A DNA stretch of 64,000 nt from Drosophila persimilis (GCF_003286085.1 NW_020825324.1:1-64000), one strand, 5' to 3'; positions 1-13,904 are shown, numbered from the stretch's first letter. Notes: generated from the letters alone by a model not told the origin. Numbers and translations: made by a program.

Positions 1-737
1 CGGACAATTTTTTCGCCAACTTCCTACTAAAATAAAAAAAAATCGAAAAAGCAGCAAAAGCAAGAGCCAAATAAGCAGCAGAAGCAAGTGCTAAAGTAGC
101 CGCAAAGTCAAAGCCAAAAGCAAGTGCAAAAGCAAAGGCAAACGCAAAGGCAGCAGCAAAGACAAGTTTTTTTTTTCTCTGTTCATGTGCATGTGTTTTT
201 GTGTGTGTGTGTGCCAAAACGTGCAAAAGTAAAGTGTGCAAAAATACAGCGAAAATACTAAACAAAAAGCAGACGGCACGAAATAACCAAAGTGCCAGAG
301 AGAGAGAGGAGAGCGAGGGAGCGCCGGAGAGCGTCATCGAACGAACGTGCTCTCTCTCGCTGCTGCTGGCGTGCGAGACGGAGAGCGGAGCAAACACCAC
401 ACGGAATACATTACTCTCTCTCTCTCTCTCTCTCTATCAAACCCGAACGGGCAGCTGATTTTTGCCGGCAACTGTGTCAGCTGTTCCTCACTCTCTCGCT
501 CTCCCCCTCCCGCTGCCCAAGGCAGGCTCTATATCTACGTTTGGTTAGGAGAGGGTGCAGTAGTGCGGAGGCATAATGGACAGGTTTTTGCTGTTATGCC
601 GCTCTTGAAACGCATCTATGGAGCGATTATCGCTCTAACTCTGGCATTCCACGAACAAGAAGAAGACTAATAGAAGAACCGCAATACGAAAAAGGAGTCG
701 CAAGAAGAAGCATAGATATAAAACCAGCATCATCACC
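1..737 (+). other. Tlk upstream region and probable 5' UTR
   Basis: No protein gene is visible. The plus strand is purine-rich, with A-rich AGCAGCAAAAGCAAG-type repeats at 40-160, a GAGA-rich stretch at 299-325 and a CT run at 414-434. These are typical of Drosophila 5' leaders and GAGA-factor promoters. The transcription start could not be fixed. The segment runs directly into the first Tlk coding exon at 738. Confidence 0.4.
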
Positions 738-3700
738 ATGTTGGCCTCTGCCACAACCACAACGCCCTCGGCAACGGCCGCAGCGAACGCAACGGCAACA
801 GCAGCAGCAGCCGCTGCCGCCGCACGTAAACGCAGTCGCAGCGCCAGCAATGGCAGCAAACGCAACACAGGCGGCGGTCGCAAATTAACAAAGAGCGTGA
901 GTGTTTGTCTTTTGGTTTTTTTTTTTGTTTTTTTTTTTTGTGTTTTTTCTTCCTCTCTCTTTATTTGTTTGGCTCCTCTCTTGTGCTTCCTCTTCTATCT
1001 CTCTCTCTCTGTGTGGCCCTGTCCGCTCTCTTACTCTCTGTTTACATTGCGCGCGCCTGCACGTGCTGTAGCGCTGCCGCCGTCGCGCCGTTCTGCTGAT
1101 TGCTGCCGACGTTGGCATCGGTTTCTGTGCGCCCATCATTCGTTGCTCTTAACAGCACACAAATTGGGGCACAATTTCTGTTAACCCATTACAAGCGGCG
1201 CGACTCTGTCCGTGGGCTGTTGATTAACCCTCAACTAAAGACCAAAGAGAAATCGTAATTCCTTTGGAATAATTTTTATATTTGAATGCAAAAAAAATAG
1301 TCTACATTTTCAACAGCAGCAGCAAACCAGTGGAAAAGCAGCGCAGCCGTAGTTGTGGATAAGCAGCAGTAGCGCCGCAGCAATGAACCGTTTAGTTTTG
1401 GTTGCGTTCATTCATTTACACCCCACACCCCACCCCTCTTCCACTAAGCCAACTCGTGCGACCGACCATTCGGCTCGCTCTTCGGGCTCGTCTGTCGTCG
1501 TTGTCGGAAGGGGGCTAAAAATAAAACGGTATGTGTGTGTGTGAGCGCTTTTTTTTGTGGGCAAAAGGCAATGAAAACGAAAATTTGCGTGACGTCTCTC
1601 GACCTTGACTCATCGACGTGAACTTAAACCATGGTAGAATTATTCAGAAGGTATGACCATACCGTTGTCGTTTTTGGTGGCCTAAGTGGATTTTCCACCC
1701 TTCTCTCTGTATATGTTGTACATGTGAACGCATGGTATGCCTCTATTAGGTGGGGAGAACTGGGCAAACATCCCATCTCAGGGGCATGTAATTGCATAAT
1801 GTCCTAGCAGGGACCGTACCTTGAATAATTCTACCATGTGTTAAACGGCGGCAGCCAACGATGGGCTACGACAGCACACGAACACGAATACGAATATTTT
1901 GTGTGTGAGCTGTGCGGTGTTGCCAGATGGGGTATGATACCGAGGCTCGATGCTCGGTTGGGGTTTGGTGTCTTGGTTCGATGGCTGTTTGAAGTCAACG
2001 TCTTTAGGGGATAACCAGTTTTTACACACACACACATGCAGACGGTTGCAGATGCAAAATTGCAAGTGTGTATTGATGTGTTATCAACAAATTTTGGCAA
2101 AAACAAAAAAAAAAAGGAAAGAAACAGGTTCGCTTGCAGCACTAGCAGCTCCCACCGCATAGCCCTCCGAGAGAGAGAGAGAGAGAGAGCGAAAAACTGC
2201 AACCAACGGTTTTTTCCTGCATCATTGGAATGCATCTCTCTCCCTCACCCGCTCTTTTGGTAGCACTTGCAATAAGAAATGCATGCGTAATGCCACACCC
2301 TCGCACACCCCTCACCCTACTCCTCTCTTATACACCAGTACCCGAATCCGGCCCCCTTCCCCCACCTCCCCCTCACTCTTTTGAAGCATCATATGCCATG
2401 GGCGCTCTTTCGTTTCTCTTTTTCGCATGCTCTGGCATTCTCCCATCTCCATCTCCTTTTTTTCCGCTCTCACCCACTCGAAAGGCTGCTGCAACATAAT
2501 CATCATCATAGATTTATCTCATTCACGCGCACGTGAGACGCGGAGACGTCGAAGCGAAGCGAAGCAAGAGCCAGGCAGGGCCCAAAAATTAAGTCGTCGT
2601 CGTCGTCGCTTGTCGTCGCTTGTCGCACTGCTCTGCTCTGCTCTGCTGCCCCGCTGCCCCTCTTCCTAGCTTTGTCCTATCACACACTCTTTTTTTTTTC
2701 TCCGGCCTGCTCTCCGATTCCCCCACTCAGTCTCTTTTATACACTGCTGGCTGTGCTCCCATTCAACCCCCCCTCTGTCTCTCTCTAGGCTGTTGTCCCC
2801 CGCCCTCCCTCTTCATTCCATTTGCGGTTTGTTATACCCTTTGCCAAAGAGAAGGTATTTTAACTTCAAACAGATGTTTGCAACGCAGAAACAGAAGCAT
2901 TCTGAGACGCAAAAATTCGTATCCAATACGGAGTGGAGTGGAGGAGGGGCTGTTACCTGTTTACGGAGTGGCGCTAGTGGTACCTCCCTTTGGTCTGTTT
3001 ATTGGGTATCGATTACCAAAAATAAACAATAAACATTCGACTTTGGTTGAAGTTTTTGCGAAGAGATACATGCCAGTGCGTTTGTTTGGTCTAGCTTTTA
3101 AAATAAACATGTGGAAAGAAGATCATAAGAGAAAGTCCTGCAAGGAGGTCTGATCTGAATATATGAATTAAAATTTAATTTAAGATATCTAAGATAATTG
3201 GGCAGAAAATAACTATTTTGAGAGGGTGTACGAATAATTGTTGGGTTGAGTGTGTTAATACTGCTTCTACTTTTTTTCCCATTTAAAATGGAATTCCTTT
3301 TGATTTCTTGTTGTTTGTGCACTGCTGCTGCTGCTGCTGCCTGGCTGGCTGGCTGGCCCCGCTGTCAGCGTCAGCGTCAACGTAAGCGTCAGTTTCAGCG
3401 CCGATGCTCGCGAATTGACAAAGACGCCGGCTGGCTTCGCCTGGTCTGGGCCTTGTTGGCAGCTCTGCCAGCACGCAGCTGCTGCTGCTTGTTGGAAGTT
3501 GGACAGAGGAAGAAGGAGAATCGGCCGCAGCAGCAGTGACGCGACGCCATGCGACGCAGCGCAGCGGGAAGCAGCAACTACAAATACGAATAGTTGTTGT
3601 AGTTTGCTTTCGCTGTTGTTTTTGGTTGGGCGCGCGCGCGGAAGTCGCAGCGAAAATATTTATCAAAAGCGTCAGAGCAACAAGAAGAAGAAGAAGAAGC

Positions 3701-6700
3701 AGCAGCAGGAGAGAAAGAGCGAAACGGCAAGAAGAAGAAGAAACACCAGTGGTAGTGTCAGAAGAGCGAAACGAAACGAAACGAAACGAAGCTACGGCAG
3801 CGTTTGTCAATCGGATTAATTTTTATTGTACTTTTCTTTAGGCGGCTGCCTGGGTTTTTTCTTTTTTCGTTGTCGCTTTTTTGCAAATGAGCGAAAAGTG
3901 CTCGTGTACGTACTCTTGCTTGCCGTCGGCTGCTTCGGCTTCAGCCCGCTCTCTCGCACTCTCACACTCGCTCATTCGTTCGTTTGTTGCCTAACAACAA
4001 AACTGCTCTTTTGCTCCCTCTCTCCCGTTGGGTTTGTTTGCGAGATTGCTCTCCCTGCTGTCGTTGGACTCTCTCTACGAAAGTGCTCTCCCGTTGGTTT
4101 CTTATTTTGTGACACAAAGAGTTCGATAGAGCAAAATAAGCAGCTCGAAGAGCGGGAATGCGAATGCAATACTTTACATAAAAAACACCTCTCGCTTCCT
4201 CTTTGCAGTTGTCGTGTATCACTCTAGCAAATAGCAAAAAGAAACAAAAATAAAAAATTACTCCCGAGACTCACGTCGAGACATCATCCGTCGTCGTCGT
4301 CGTCGTCGTGGTCGTCGTCGCCATCGTCATCGTTCCGTTCCGTTCCGTTGTATATTTTGTTTCCCGTCTGTTCCCCGTTTGCCACTCGGGCTGTCTGTTT
4401 GTGTGTGTATGTGTGCGCCGCATTTTATTGCTCTCGCTCTTTTGTGTTGTTCGTTCCCTTTTCACCTTCTTTCCATCGGCTTTCCCGTGCCGTGCCGCGC
4501 CGCTCTGTCCACTGTGTCTCTGTCTCTGTCGTCACCGTCCCCCCGACTGTGCTACAAATACGCGTATAACAATTTCTGTGTGTGGTGCAAAAATAAAGAA
4601 AAAGTGAAACAAATGAAAACTATACACAACTCGCGGAGCTCCCTGGCGCGCATAGATTTATATGTGAATAAAACATAAACTAAATGAGCGGCGTTCGACA
4701 TAGTAGTCGTTGTGGTGGGGCGTGGGGAATCGGCATCGGAATCGAGAGGGAGTGCAAAGAAAAGAAAAAAAAGAGTGCATAAAGAAACAGCAACGAGTGT
4801 AGCAGAAGAAGAAGAAGAAACGGCAATAAATGTGATCAAATTGTAATAGAATGTGAAAATACAAATACACACACACATACGCACTCATCAACCCATACAC
4901 ACACACACACACACACACACACAGGGCCACGTATGTGTGTGCAGAATAATATGCGGCGCTTAAAAAAGGTGAACGGCATTTTGTGGTTGTCTCTAAAAAC
5001 AAAAAAAAAGCAGAAAGAAAAAAGGCAAAATCCAACGAAAAAAAACTACAGAAACAAAAATAAAAAGAGAAAAAGGGAGAGAGAGAGAGAGAGAGAGAGA
5101 GAGTGTGTGAGAGAGAGTTTAAAAAGAGAGCAAAAACAAATGTGTTTAAACAAATGCAAAAAGAAGTGGAAAAAAGCAAAACATTGTGAATTTAATTAAA
5201 TGAAAACATTCTTTTTTTTTTTGTTTTGCTGTGCGGGTAGCCATTTTCTCATTTTTTCGACTTAAGTTTTTCCACACGTCTAATTTTCGGTTTTCGTTTC
5301 ATGGGTTTTTGTGTGTGTGTGTGTGCGTGTGAGTGTGGTTTTCATTGTCTTTGCGCCTTTGCTTTTTGATAAAACATTACACGGGCGCACACGAACACAC
5401 ACATCCATAGACGGGCACACTGACACTCACTCGGGCCATCATCAATTGCATTGCGGTCTCTCTCGCTCTCTCGCATGCCGCCTCACAAAAACATTCGCTC
5501 TCTCCATCTCTCTCTCTCTGTCTCTCATTCGCTTATTTTGCACATTTTCCTTTTGGGCTGCTGCTGCTGCTGCGGGTTGCCACCCTGTTGGGGATTCAGT
5601 GTGCGGTGGCAGCGCTCTCTCTCCGCGAACCAGCAGATCAAAACAAAAGCCCGCAGCAGCCCGACTGGTGGGCAGTGTTGCAAAGCGCAGTGTTGGGTGG
5701 CAGAGTGCGAGTTTGGATCTCTCCATCATCATCATCTCCCCTCTCTATCGATAGGCACAAAGAAAATGAAAGATTTCGATCGATTGTGCAAATTATTTGT
5801 ACTATAATTAAGTGTTTTTTATTGTATTTATTTTAATATCGTTGTTGTTGTTGTTGTTGTCGTTTATTGTGTTTGCCTTTCCGAATGTGTAATGTAATGC
5901 AATGCTCTTTAATCTCTTGCAGATGTCCGCTGGCGCGCAATTGCAGATGGCCCCACAGAACACTTCGACCCTAAGCCACCATCATCCCAACCAGCAGCCG
6001 CAGCAGCAGCCCCAACAGCAGCTGCAGCAGCAGCCCCCACAGCAACAGCAGCAGCAGGCTCCTCCCCAGCAACAGCAGCAGCAGCAGCAGCACTTTGCCA
6101 ATCATCACAGCTCGCAACAGCAACAGCAGACGCAACAGGAGCAACAGAATCCCCAGCAGCAGCAGCAGCAGCAGATCCTGTCGCAGCCACACCTACAGAT
6201 CCTCCAGAAGCATCAGCATCAACTGCTGCCCCCACACCAGCTGCACCAGCAGCAACAGCAACAACAGCAGCAGCAGCATTTCCACCAGCAATCGTTGAGC
6301 CTGCACCAGCAACACCAGCAGCAACATCAGGTGGCAGCGGCAGCAGCGGCTGGGGGCAGCAGCAATCCCGACTCGAATATGAGCACTGGTTCCTCGCACA
6401 GCGAGAAGGATGTCAACGATATTCTGGCCGGAGGAGCAGGAGCCGCAGCAGCGGCAGCGGCAGCAGCGGCGGCGGCGGCGGGCATCGGTATGTCGGTGCC
6501 GCAGTGCCCCAGTTTTCCACCGACCCTAGGGATGCAGCACTCGAACAACGGTGGCGTTGGTGGTGTTGGCGGCGTTGGTGGAGCCAATGACATGTACATA
6601 ACGACGACGACGGCGACCACCACGCCGGTGAAGCCGCGCACGCCAGCCGAGCGGAAGCGCAAACGGAAGATGCCGCACAATGCGGAGGATGCGAGTGGCG

Positions 6701-9700
6701 CGGGCGGCGGCGGTGGTTCGGGCGGAGCCGTGAACAACAGCAGCGGGCTGGGGGGAGGCCTGAAGGGCAAGTCCCTGCCCTTTCGTGATATGCCCAAGGT
6801 GACCATGAGCCTCGGTCTCGGCGAGCGCCTCAGTGGGACGGGCGTTTCGGGCGGCGCCGGAGGCGTCTCCAGTGGAGCCGGCGTCGGCGGTGGCAGCTCC
6901 AGCTCTGGCACAGGAGCGGGCGGCAAGAGTGCGCGCCTCATGCTCACCGGCAGCGACAACAAGAAGATCAACGACTACTTCAACAAGCAGCAGTCGGGCG
7001 TTGGAGTGGGCGTAGGAGTGGGCGTGGGCGTTGGCGTCGGAGTCGGAGGAGTGGGCGTTGGAGCGGGCGGCAATTCGGCGACCCTACGCGGCACCCACAC
7101 CGGCAGCAAGTCACCCTCATCCGCCCAGCAGCAGCAGCAACAGCAGACCACCCAACAGCAACAGCCGACAGTGTCCGTTGCCTCGGGAGGAGTGCCCGCC
7201 TCCAGTGTCCAGGTGCAGGTGCAGACCAGCCAGGTGCAAACGAGCAGCGCATACTCCCTGTATCCCGCTAGTCCACAGACGCAGGTGGCGCCCAGCCAAG
7301 TGCAGCAGCAGCAGCAGCAGACCGGAGCGGACTTCCACTACGTCAACTCCGGCAAGCAGCAGCAACAGCAGCAGCAACGCCAGCAGCAGCAGCAGCCACA
7401 GACTTCCAATCAAATGGTTCCTTCGCACGTGGTCGTCGGCCTGGGGCATGCCCTCAGTCTGGCCTCCATCCAGCCGCCCCTCATCCAGACGCAGTCGCAG
7501 TCGGCCCAAACCCAGCAGCAGCAACAGCAGCAGCTCGGTCCACCCGCCACATCGACGGCCAGCGGGCCCGGCGGAGTGGCCGTTGTGGCCTCACATCCCC
7601 ACCAGCTCAGCTCTCTGGGCGTCGGCGGTATGGGCGTGGGCGTTAGTGTGGGCGTGGGCGTGGGTCCGCCCTTGCCGCCGCCAATGCCCACCACGATCAC
7701 GTACAGCAAGGCCACGCAGACGGAGGTGTCGCTGCACGAGCTGCAGGAGCGGGAGGCGGAGCACGAGACCGGGAAGGTGAAGCTGGACGAGATGACAAGA
7801 CTGTCGGACGAGCAGAAGTGCCAGATACTGGGTAACCAGAAGACGATCGACCAGCACAAGTCGCACATTGCCAAGTGCATCGATGTCGTGAAGAAGCTGC
7901 TGAAGGAGAAGAGCAGCATCGAGAAGAAGGAGGCGCGCCAGAAGTGCATGCAGAATCGCCTGCGGCTGGGACAGTTTGTTACACAGCGTGTGGGCGCCAC
8001 ATTCCAGGTGAATATCCCCCCTCCCGCGTCTACTGATCTCTTCTTCAGTTTCTAATGCCCTCTTTTCTCCCTGCAGGAGAACTGGACGGACGGTTATGCG
8101 TTCCAGGAGCTGAGCCGACGGCAGGAGGAGATCACCGCCGAGCGCGAGGAGATCGACCGCCAGAAGAAGCAGCTGATGAAGAAGCGTCCGGCGGAGTCCG
8201 GACGCAAGCGGAACAACCAGAACAGCAACCAGAACAACCAGCAGCAGCAGAATTCCAATTCCAATGATTCCTCCCAGCTCACGGGCGGCGGTGGCCCCGG
8301 CGGCAGTGATCGCCTCGGTGGCGGTGGCGGTGCCGCTGGCAGCGTTGACAGCGGAATGGGTGGCCAAAATTCGGGCGCTCTCGGTGGCTCCGGTGCCGGT
8401 GGTGTCGGCGGTGGCGGCGGCGGAGGTGGCGGCGGCAGCGGACGCGGCCTCTCGCGCTCCAATTCGACGCAGGCCAACCAGGCACAGCTCCTGCACAACG
8501 GCGGTGGCGGGTCTGGCGGCAATGTCGGCGGCAATAGCGGCGTGGGTGATCGCCTCTCGGACCGCGGCGGCGGAGGCGGCCTTGGGGGCAACGACAGCGG
8601 CAGCTGTTCCGATTCGGGGACGTTCCTCAAGCCCGATCCCGTCTCGGGGGCCTACACAGCGCAGGAGTACTACGAATACGATGAGATCCTCAAGCTGCGA
8701 CAGAACGCCCTCAAAAAGGAGGACGCCGATCTGCAGCTGGAGATGGAGAAGCTCGAGCGGGAGCGTAACCTTCACATACGTGAACTCAAGCGGATTCTCA
8801 ACGAGGATCAGGTAACTGGGGTTGTTCCTTCTCTCTTTTTGGCTCCTCTCTGGTTCCTGTCTAACGAGTCTCCTCGCTGTTTCTCTGCAGTCCCGCTTCA
8901 ACAATCATCCCGTGCTGAACGATCGATATCTGCTGTTGATGCTGCTGGGCAAGGGCGGCTTCTCCGAGGTGCACAAGGCCTTCGACCTCAAGGAGCAACG
9001 CTATGTCGCATGTAAGGTGCACCAATTAAACAAGGATTGGAAGGAGGATAAGAAAGCTAATTATATCAAGTGAGTAGTGAGAGAGTGAGTGGCAAGGCAA
9101 GGCCTCACGCGCGAGAGAGCCAAGCAGAAGAGACCGAGAAGAGCACAGAGCACAGAGCAGGGCAGGAGAATAGCAATAGGAGAAAAGAAGAGCAGTATAG
9201 TATAGAATATGGAGATACGAGTAGATTCAGCAGGGCAGATTCCGATCAGACGAGGGCTCCTCCTGCAATGATTTCGGGATTCATTGTGTATGTCCGTTCT
9301 AGAAGGAAAGCAAACTTTATCAAAGGGCATCCATCGATCCGGATGGAATGGAATGGGACTCGGGTAACGGCCAGCAATTGTGAAGAACGGTGGAATATTG
9401 GGATGCTTTTCGGGAATAGATCAAAAGCAAGATTTTCCAGACTGGCACAAGGACGGACGAAGGACTCTTGATAAATCTGCATTAGAGGATTGTTGAATGA
9501 TTAGAGGCAAAACCAATGTCTCCAACCACCTCGTCACACCTCCAGGAGGCGTACTGTTGCCCCCCGACGAAAGCGCCGTAGATGTTTAGAGACTCCCTGT
9601 TTTGGGAGACTGCTTTGGAGGGTACTTTCCGGTTTCCGATAGTTTCAGAGTCTAGGGGAATACTGCGGGAAGGATTTGATTTGCTGTGAAACATAAGCAT

Positions 9701-10877
9701 AAGAAGTTCCCATAAGTGAAAGGGGAACAGAATTAGAAGAATTCATTTTTGGGGGTCCCGGGAGTATACCATTTACAGGCTGGCTATATCTGTGTACTAA
9801 TGTCTCGTCTCGTTTCTGTTAATTTCCCCATTCATCTCCATCTCTGCATCCTTGCATCCTTGCATCCTTGCGTTAATCAGACACGCCCTGCGGGAATACA
9901 ACATCCACAAGGCACTGGATCATCCTCGCGTCGTGAAGCTCTATGATGTGTTCGAGATCGATGCGAATTCCTTTTGCACCGTACTCGAGTACTGCGATGG
10001 CCACGATCTGGACTTTTATCTGAAGCAACATAAGACTATACCCGAGCGTGAAGCGCGCTCGATAATAATGCAGGTGAGTAGAAGGCAGAGCGTGGCGTGT
10101 AGCCTGTTGGAGTGGTGCTTGAGGTACACTTTTTGTCTCGTAGGTTGTATCTGCACTCAAGTATCTGAATGAGATTAAGCCACCGGTCATCCATTACGAT
10201 CTGAAGCCCGGCAATATACTACTGACCGAAGGTAATGTCTGTGGCGAGATCAAGATCACCGACTTTGGCCTGTCCAAGGTGATGGATGACGAGAACTATA
10301 ATCCAGATCATGGCATGGATCTAACCTCCCAGGGAGCGGGCACCTATTGGTACGTACTCTTGCTTGCTTGCTGGCTTCTACTCTCGAAAGATTCGACTCA
10401 TTCGTACTCATTTGTATCCTGTATCTTGTTGGGTTTGTTTTTGTGTTTAGGTATTTGCCACCCGAATGCTTTGTCGTTGGCAAAAATCCACCGAAAATCT
10501 CATCAAAAGTTGATGTATGGAGTGTTGGTGTGATATTCTATCAGTGTCTGTACGGAAAGAAGCCATTCGGGCATAATCAGTCGCAGGCCACCATCCTGGA
10601 GGAGAATACCATACTGAAAGCCACCGAAGTGCAGTTCTCCAATAAGCCAACTGTTTCGAATGAGGCAAAGGTATGCGTTTGACGAGCATAGAATATCTAA
10701 TATCCCCTATACTCTATACACTATTATACAATATTCTCTCCCTTAGAGCTTCATACGTGGATGTTTGGCGTATCGTAAAGAGGATCGCATGGATGTGTTT
10801 GCATTGGCAAGACACGAGTATATCCAGCCACCGATACCGAAGCATGGCAGGGGATCACTCAATCAGCAGCAGCAGGC

Positions 10878-10910
<33 letters not shown>

Positions 10911-11007
10911 GCAGCAACAGTCATCGACATCGCAGGCCAATTCAACCGGCCAGACCTCGTTCTCAGCCCACATGTTTGGCAACATGAATCAGTCCAGCTC
11001 ATCCTAG
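738..11007 (+). CDS. Tlk: Tousled-like serine/threonine kinase
   Basis: Nuclear Ser/Thr kinase of the Tousled-like family, which phosphorylates Asf1 and acts in replication-coupled chromatin assembly. Exons read by eye: 738-896, 5923-8007, 8077-8811, 8891-9069, 9881-10073, 10144-10349, 10451-10670, 10747-11007; all junctions are GT/AG and in phase, giving 1345 residues. The N-terminal half is low complexity (Gln, Ala, Gly and Gly-Val tracts). A basic and acidic coiled-coil part follows (around 7690-8060 and 8650-8810). The kinase domain starts near 8930: Gly loop GKGGFSEV, lysine in VACKVH, catalytic loop HYDLKPGN (Tyr replaces Arg of HRD, as is usual in this family), DFG in TDFGLSK, and a P+1 segment YWYLPPECF. 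The C-terminus ends in a polyQ tract and SSSS. Starting at ATG 5923, exactly at an acceptor, would give a 1292-residue form, so the first 53 residues may belong to only one isoform. Confidence 0.93.
1630..1838. mobile_element. P-superfamily MITE (non-autonomous)
   Basis: A 209-bp element bounded by an inverted repeat: CATGGTAGAATTATTCA at the left and its reverse complement at the right end. Read inward from the right, the terminus continues AAGGTACGGTCCCTGC. This resembles the canonical P-element terminus (CATG, an AATAA-like core, then AAGGTGGTCCC). The flanks are ACTTAAAC and TGTTAAAC, a plausible decayed 8-bp target duplication (6 of 8 matching), as P elements make. There is no transposase ORF. 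Confidence 0.6.
2833..2912. mobile_element. Fragment of a dispersed fly repeat
   Basis: The pattern TATACCCT...GAAGGTATTTTAACTT followed by GATGTTTGCAACGCAGAAAC is one I recognise as a recurrent dispersed-repeat motif in Drosophila non-coding DNA. Only about 80 bp is preserved and I cannot name the family with confidence. Confidence 0.3.
5746..5753. promoter_or_regulatory. DRE (TATCGATA) before the main Tlk exon
   Basis: Perfect DREF/BEAF site TATCGATA, 170 bp upstream of the exon that begins with an in-frame ATG at 5923. It could mark an internal promoter for a shorter Tlk transcript. This is inferred from the motif alone. Confidence 0.3.
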
Positions 11008-12473
11008 CTGCCAACTAAACGCAATTCCAATTCATAATTCGCCGCCGCCGCCGCAGCAGCCACAGTCGCACAACAACAACAACAGCAGCAACAGCAACAG
11101 TTGCAACAGCTGCAACTGCAACAGCAACAGCAGCAGAATCAACAACAACAACAGCAACAACAACAACAACAACAACAACAGCAGCAGCAACATTCAGTAG
11201 CAGCACTAGCACCAGTAATACCAGTAGCAAATACACTACAACTACAACTACAGCACCACCATCAGCATCAGCATCACCACAGCCACAGCCACAACCATCT
11301 CCATAATCAGCATCAGCAACAACAACAACTCCATCATCAACAACAACAACAACAACAACAACATCACCAACAACCCCAACAACAACATCATCAGCTACTA
11401 AACTGTAGCAGCAGCAACTATGCGGCTTCGCTGCTCGACGCGGCGGCCTATTGCTATGAGACTGTGATGGATGCGGGCGGATGCGGCGGCCACTACACCA
11501 CAAACACAACAAAGCAAACGCTGCCCGCCATGGCTGCCGCCATGTCAGTGGTGGCCAATGCCACATGCACATCCACATCGATGACAACGGGAATGGGCCT
11601 GGGACTGGGATTGATGAGCACGACAACGTGCACGGGCACGGGCACCGGTACGGGCACGAGTACGGGCATGGGCGCAAGTACCGGAGCGGAGGCGACATCT
11701 CCGCGCGCCTATCAAGGAAAATACAAGCGATGGCAGCAGCAGCAGTTGCAGCAGCAGGCCCAGTTGCAGCAGCAACAACAGATGCTGCTGCTGCAGCAAG
11801 AGCTGCTCTAAAGGAACCGGCGCGAGGAGAAGGAGAAGAGAGGCTGCTGCTGGTGTGCGTCACACTGCCAATGCAATGCTTTGTTGTTGCTGCTGCTGCG
11901 ATGGAGAAACTATTACTAAATATATATATATGTATACATATATATATAGCAGAAAAAGCAGAATAGAAACCAGAGGATAGACCACAGGAACAACAGCCAG
12001 AGAGGGATGAGGAGGAGGAGGGTTCAGTTCAGTTCAGTTCATCCTTTCGAGGAATATTTCCAGAGCAAGTCGCAAACAAAAACAAAACAAACAACAACAA
12101 AAAACAACTGCAAAATGCGAAAGCAAAAACAAAAACTTAATATAAAGAAACTATATATAAATATATATATATATACGTGAATATATATATATATATATAT
12201 TAAATGTGATAAACAAGCGTAAAGCAAAAACAAAACAAAAGAAAGGGAAGGAAAGGAAATAAAGCAGCATGAACCGACAAAAGAGAGCGGAAAAGAGCAG
12301 AAGAGCAGGAGAGAAGGAGAAAGCGAAGCAAAGCAAAGCAAAGTCTTGGCTAAAAATAGAAGAAGGAGTAGAGCAGGAGAGCACAGGAACGGAGCAAACA
12401 ATGCGAAAAGAGAAGTAAACGAAGAGCAAGGGGAAGCGAGGGAGAAAGAGAGAGAGAGAGAGAGCGAGCGAGC

Positions 12474-12507
<34 letters not shown>

Positions 12508-13867
12508 CAAGCAAAATGCTTGCGATGAAATTGTTTATAAAGGCTGCTATAAACACACTTTTTTTTTTGTTAACTATAAAAATACCAAGCAGAATAATTA
12601 CTATATAATAAAAGCTAAAGAAAAGCTAATAATAACTGTAAATTAGTAAGTAGGGTGGCATCCAAAACACACACACACACACTGAGAAAAAAGCGAAGCG
12701 GAGAAACAGAAGTCGAACGATATTCCCAAGAGAAACGCGTGAGAGAGTTGACAATTTTTTCTTTGTATTACAAAATAGTAATGATAAATGATACACACAC
12801 ACGTAAAAAAAAAACACAACAAACAGCCCCTCCCCCCCCCATAATGAAAAGAAAATAGAAAATTAGCATGGGCTAAAGCCCAACAGTATCGAAGGCGAAT
12901 AAGCCGAAGAAGAAGAAGGTGAAAGGAAAGTGGAGAAGAGATAAGAATACCAGAGCAAAACGGAGGAGAGGAGACGGACAAGTGATTGCATTGTTTTTTG
13001 GGTTTTGTTTGTTTGTTCTACCATCAAACATTATCACATAACACACAGAACAGGACACCGCACGGCCCACACACACCGACATCGTCGACATCGCAGACTG
13101 TTTTAATGCGCCTTAAACCCTAACATAACCTAACCGTATCGTAACCATATTTAACTTTTAAATCTATGGATTAAATGCCTATTTTAAAATCTCCAACACA
13201 CACAGCACTTCGACCTTAATTAATGATTAATTGCCAAAATTGTGGATGTATAGGGTTTTCACCTTCCGCTTTTTTCGACCCACAAATCATATTCTTGTTT
13301 GTTTTGTATCAAAATCCGAAATGAATTTGATTTAATCGAGCAAATCCCACACTCGCACACACAATACACCACACACGTCTATAACCATCCATCCATTCAT
13401 CCACCATATGCCATATACATATTGTATATAAAGATATCCCCTCCTCCCGGCAGAACCGAAACAGAATCCGAAATCGAATGCAATTCCAAAAAGAACAACA
13501 AAAACAGTAAATACCGTTTCAAGAAAGGCAGGATAAGGAAACAACAAAAAACACATACACAGATTAAATCCATTATTAGTTTCTGTTGCTGTTTGGGAGT
13601 TTTACACGGGATGGGCCACAGAAAGAGGGGAAATGGGAAATCGGAGAGGGACAGAGCAGAAACTTTCAAGGCCACGGTAGACAGAAGATGAGGGGGCAAA
13701 CCGGGGGTAACAGAAAGAAGGGAAAAAATCAAGAAAAGTGTGAACACGATCCGAAGTAAAAATGATACTTCTAATTAAATCATAAACTAATGTAATAGTT
13801 TTTATTAAAAAATTATATATATATATGATACAAAACAAATTATATATATATATATATGTGTATATAT

Positions 13868-13904
<37 letters not shown>

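Larger units (their letters stand above)
897..5922 (+). other. Large first coding intron of Tlk
   Basis: Intron between donor AGC|gtgagt and acceptor ctcttgcag|ATG. It holds T-rich and CT-rich tracts, CA/GT microsatellites (4870-4920, 5310-5330), a GA run (5077-5103), TCG repeats (4290-4320) and a P-like MITE at 1630-1838. I found no coding exon here that I could support. Alternative non-coding first exons are likely in a gene with this layout but cannot be placed by eye. Confidence 0.6.

Noticed and set aside
4933-4968. Possible alternative first Tlk exon ([12 protein letters not shown] before a GT)
   Set aside because: The donor AAAAAG|gtgaac is weak and the surrounding sequence is microsatellite; phase alone is not enough.
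7591-8904. A 437-codon open frame on the minus strand
   Set aside because: It is the antisense of GC-rich Tlk exons and crosses a Tlk intron; its Ala/Leu/Val-rich composition is the shadow of Gln and Gly codons.
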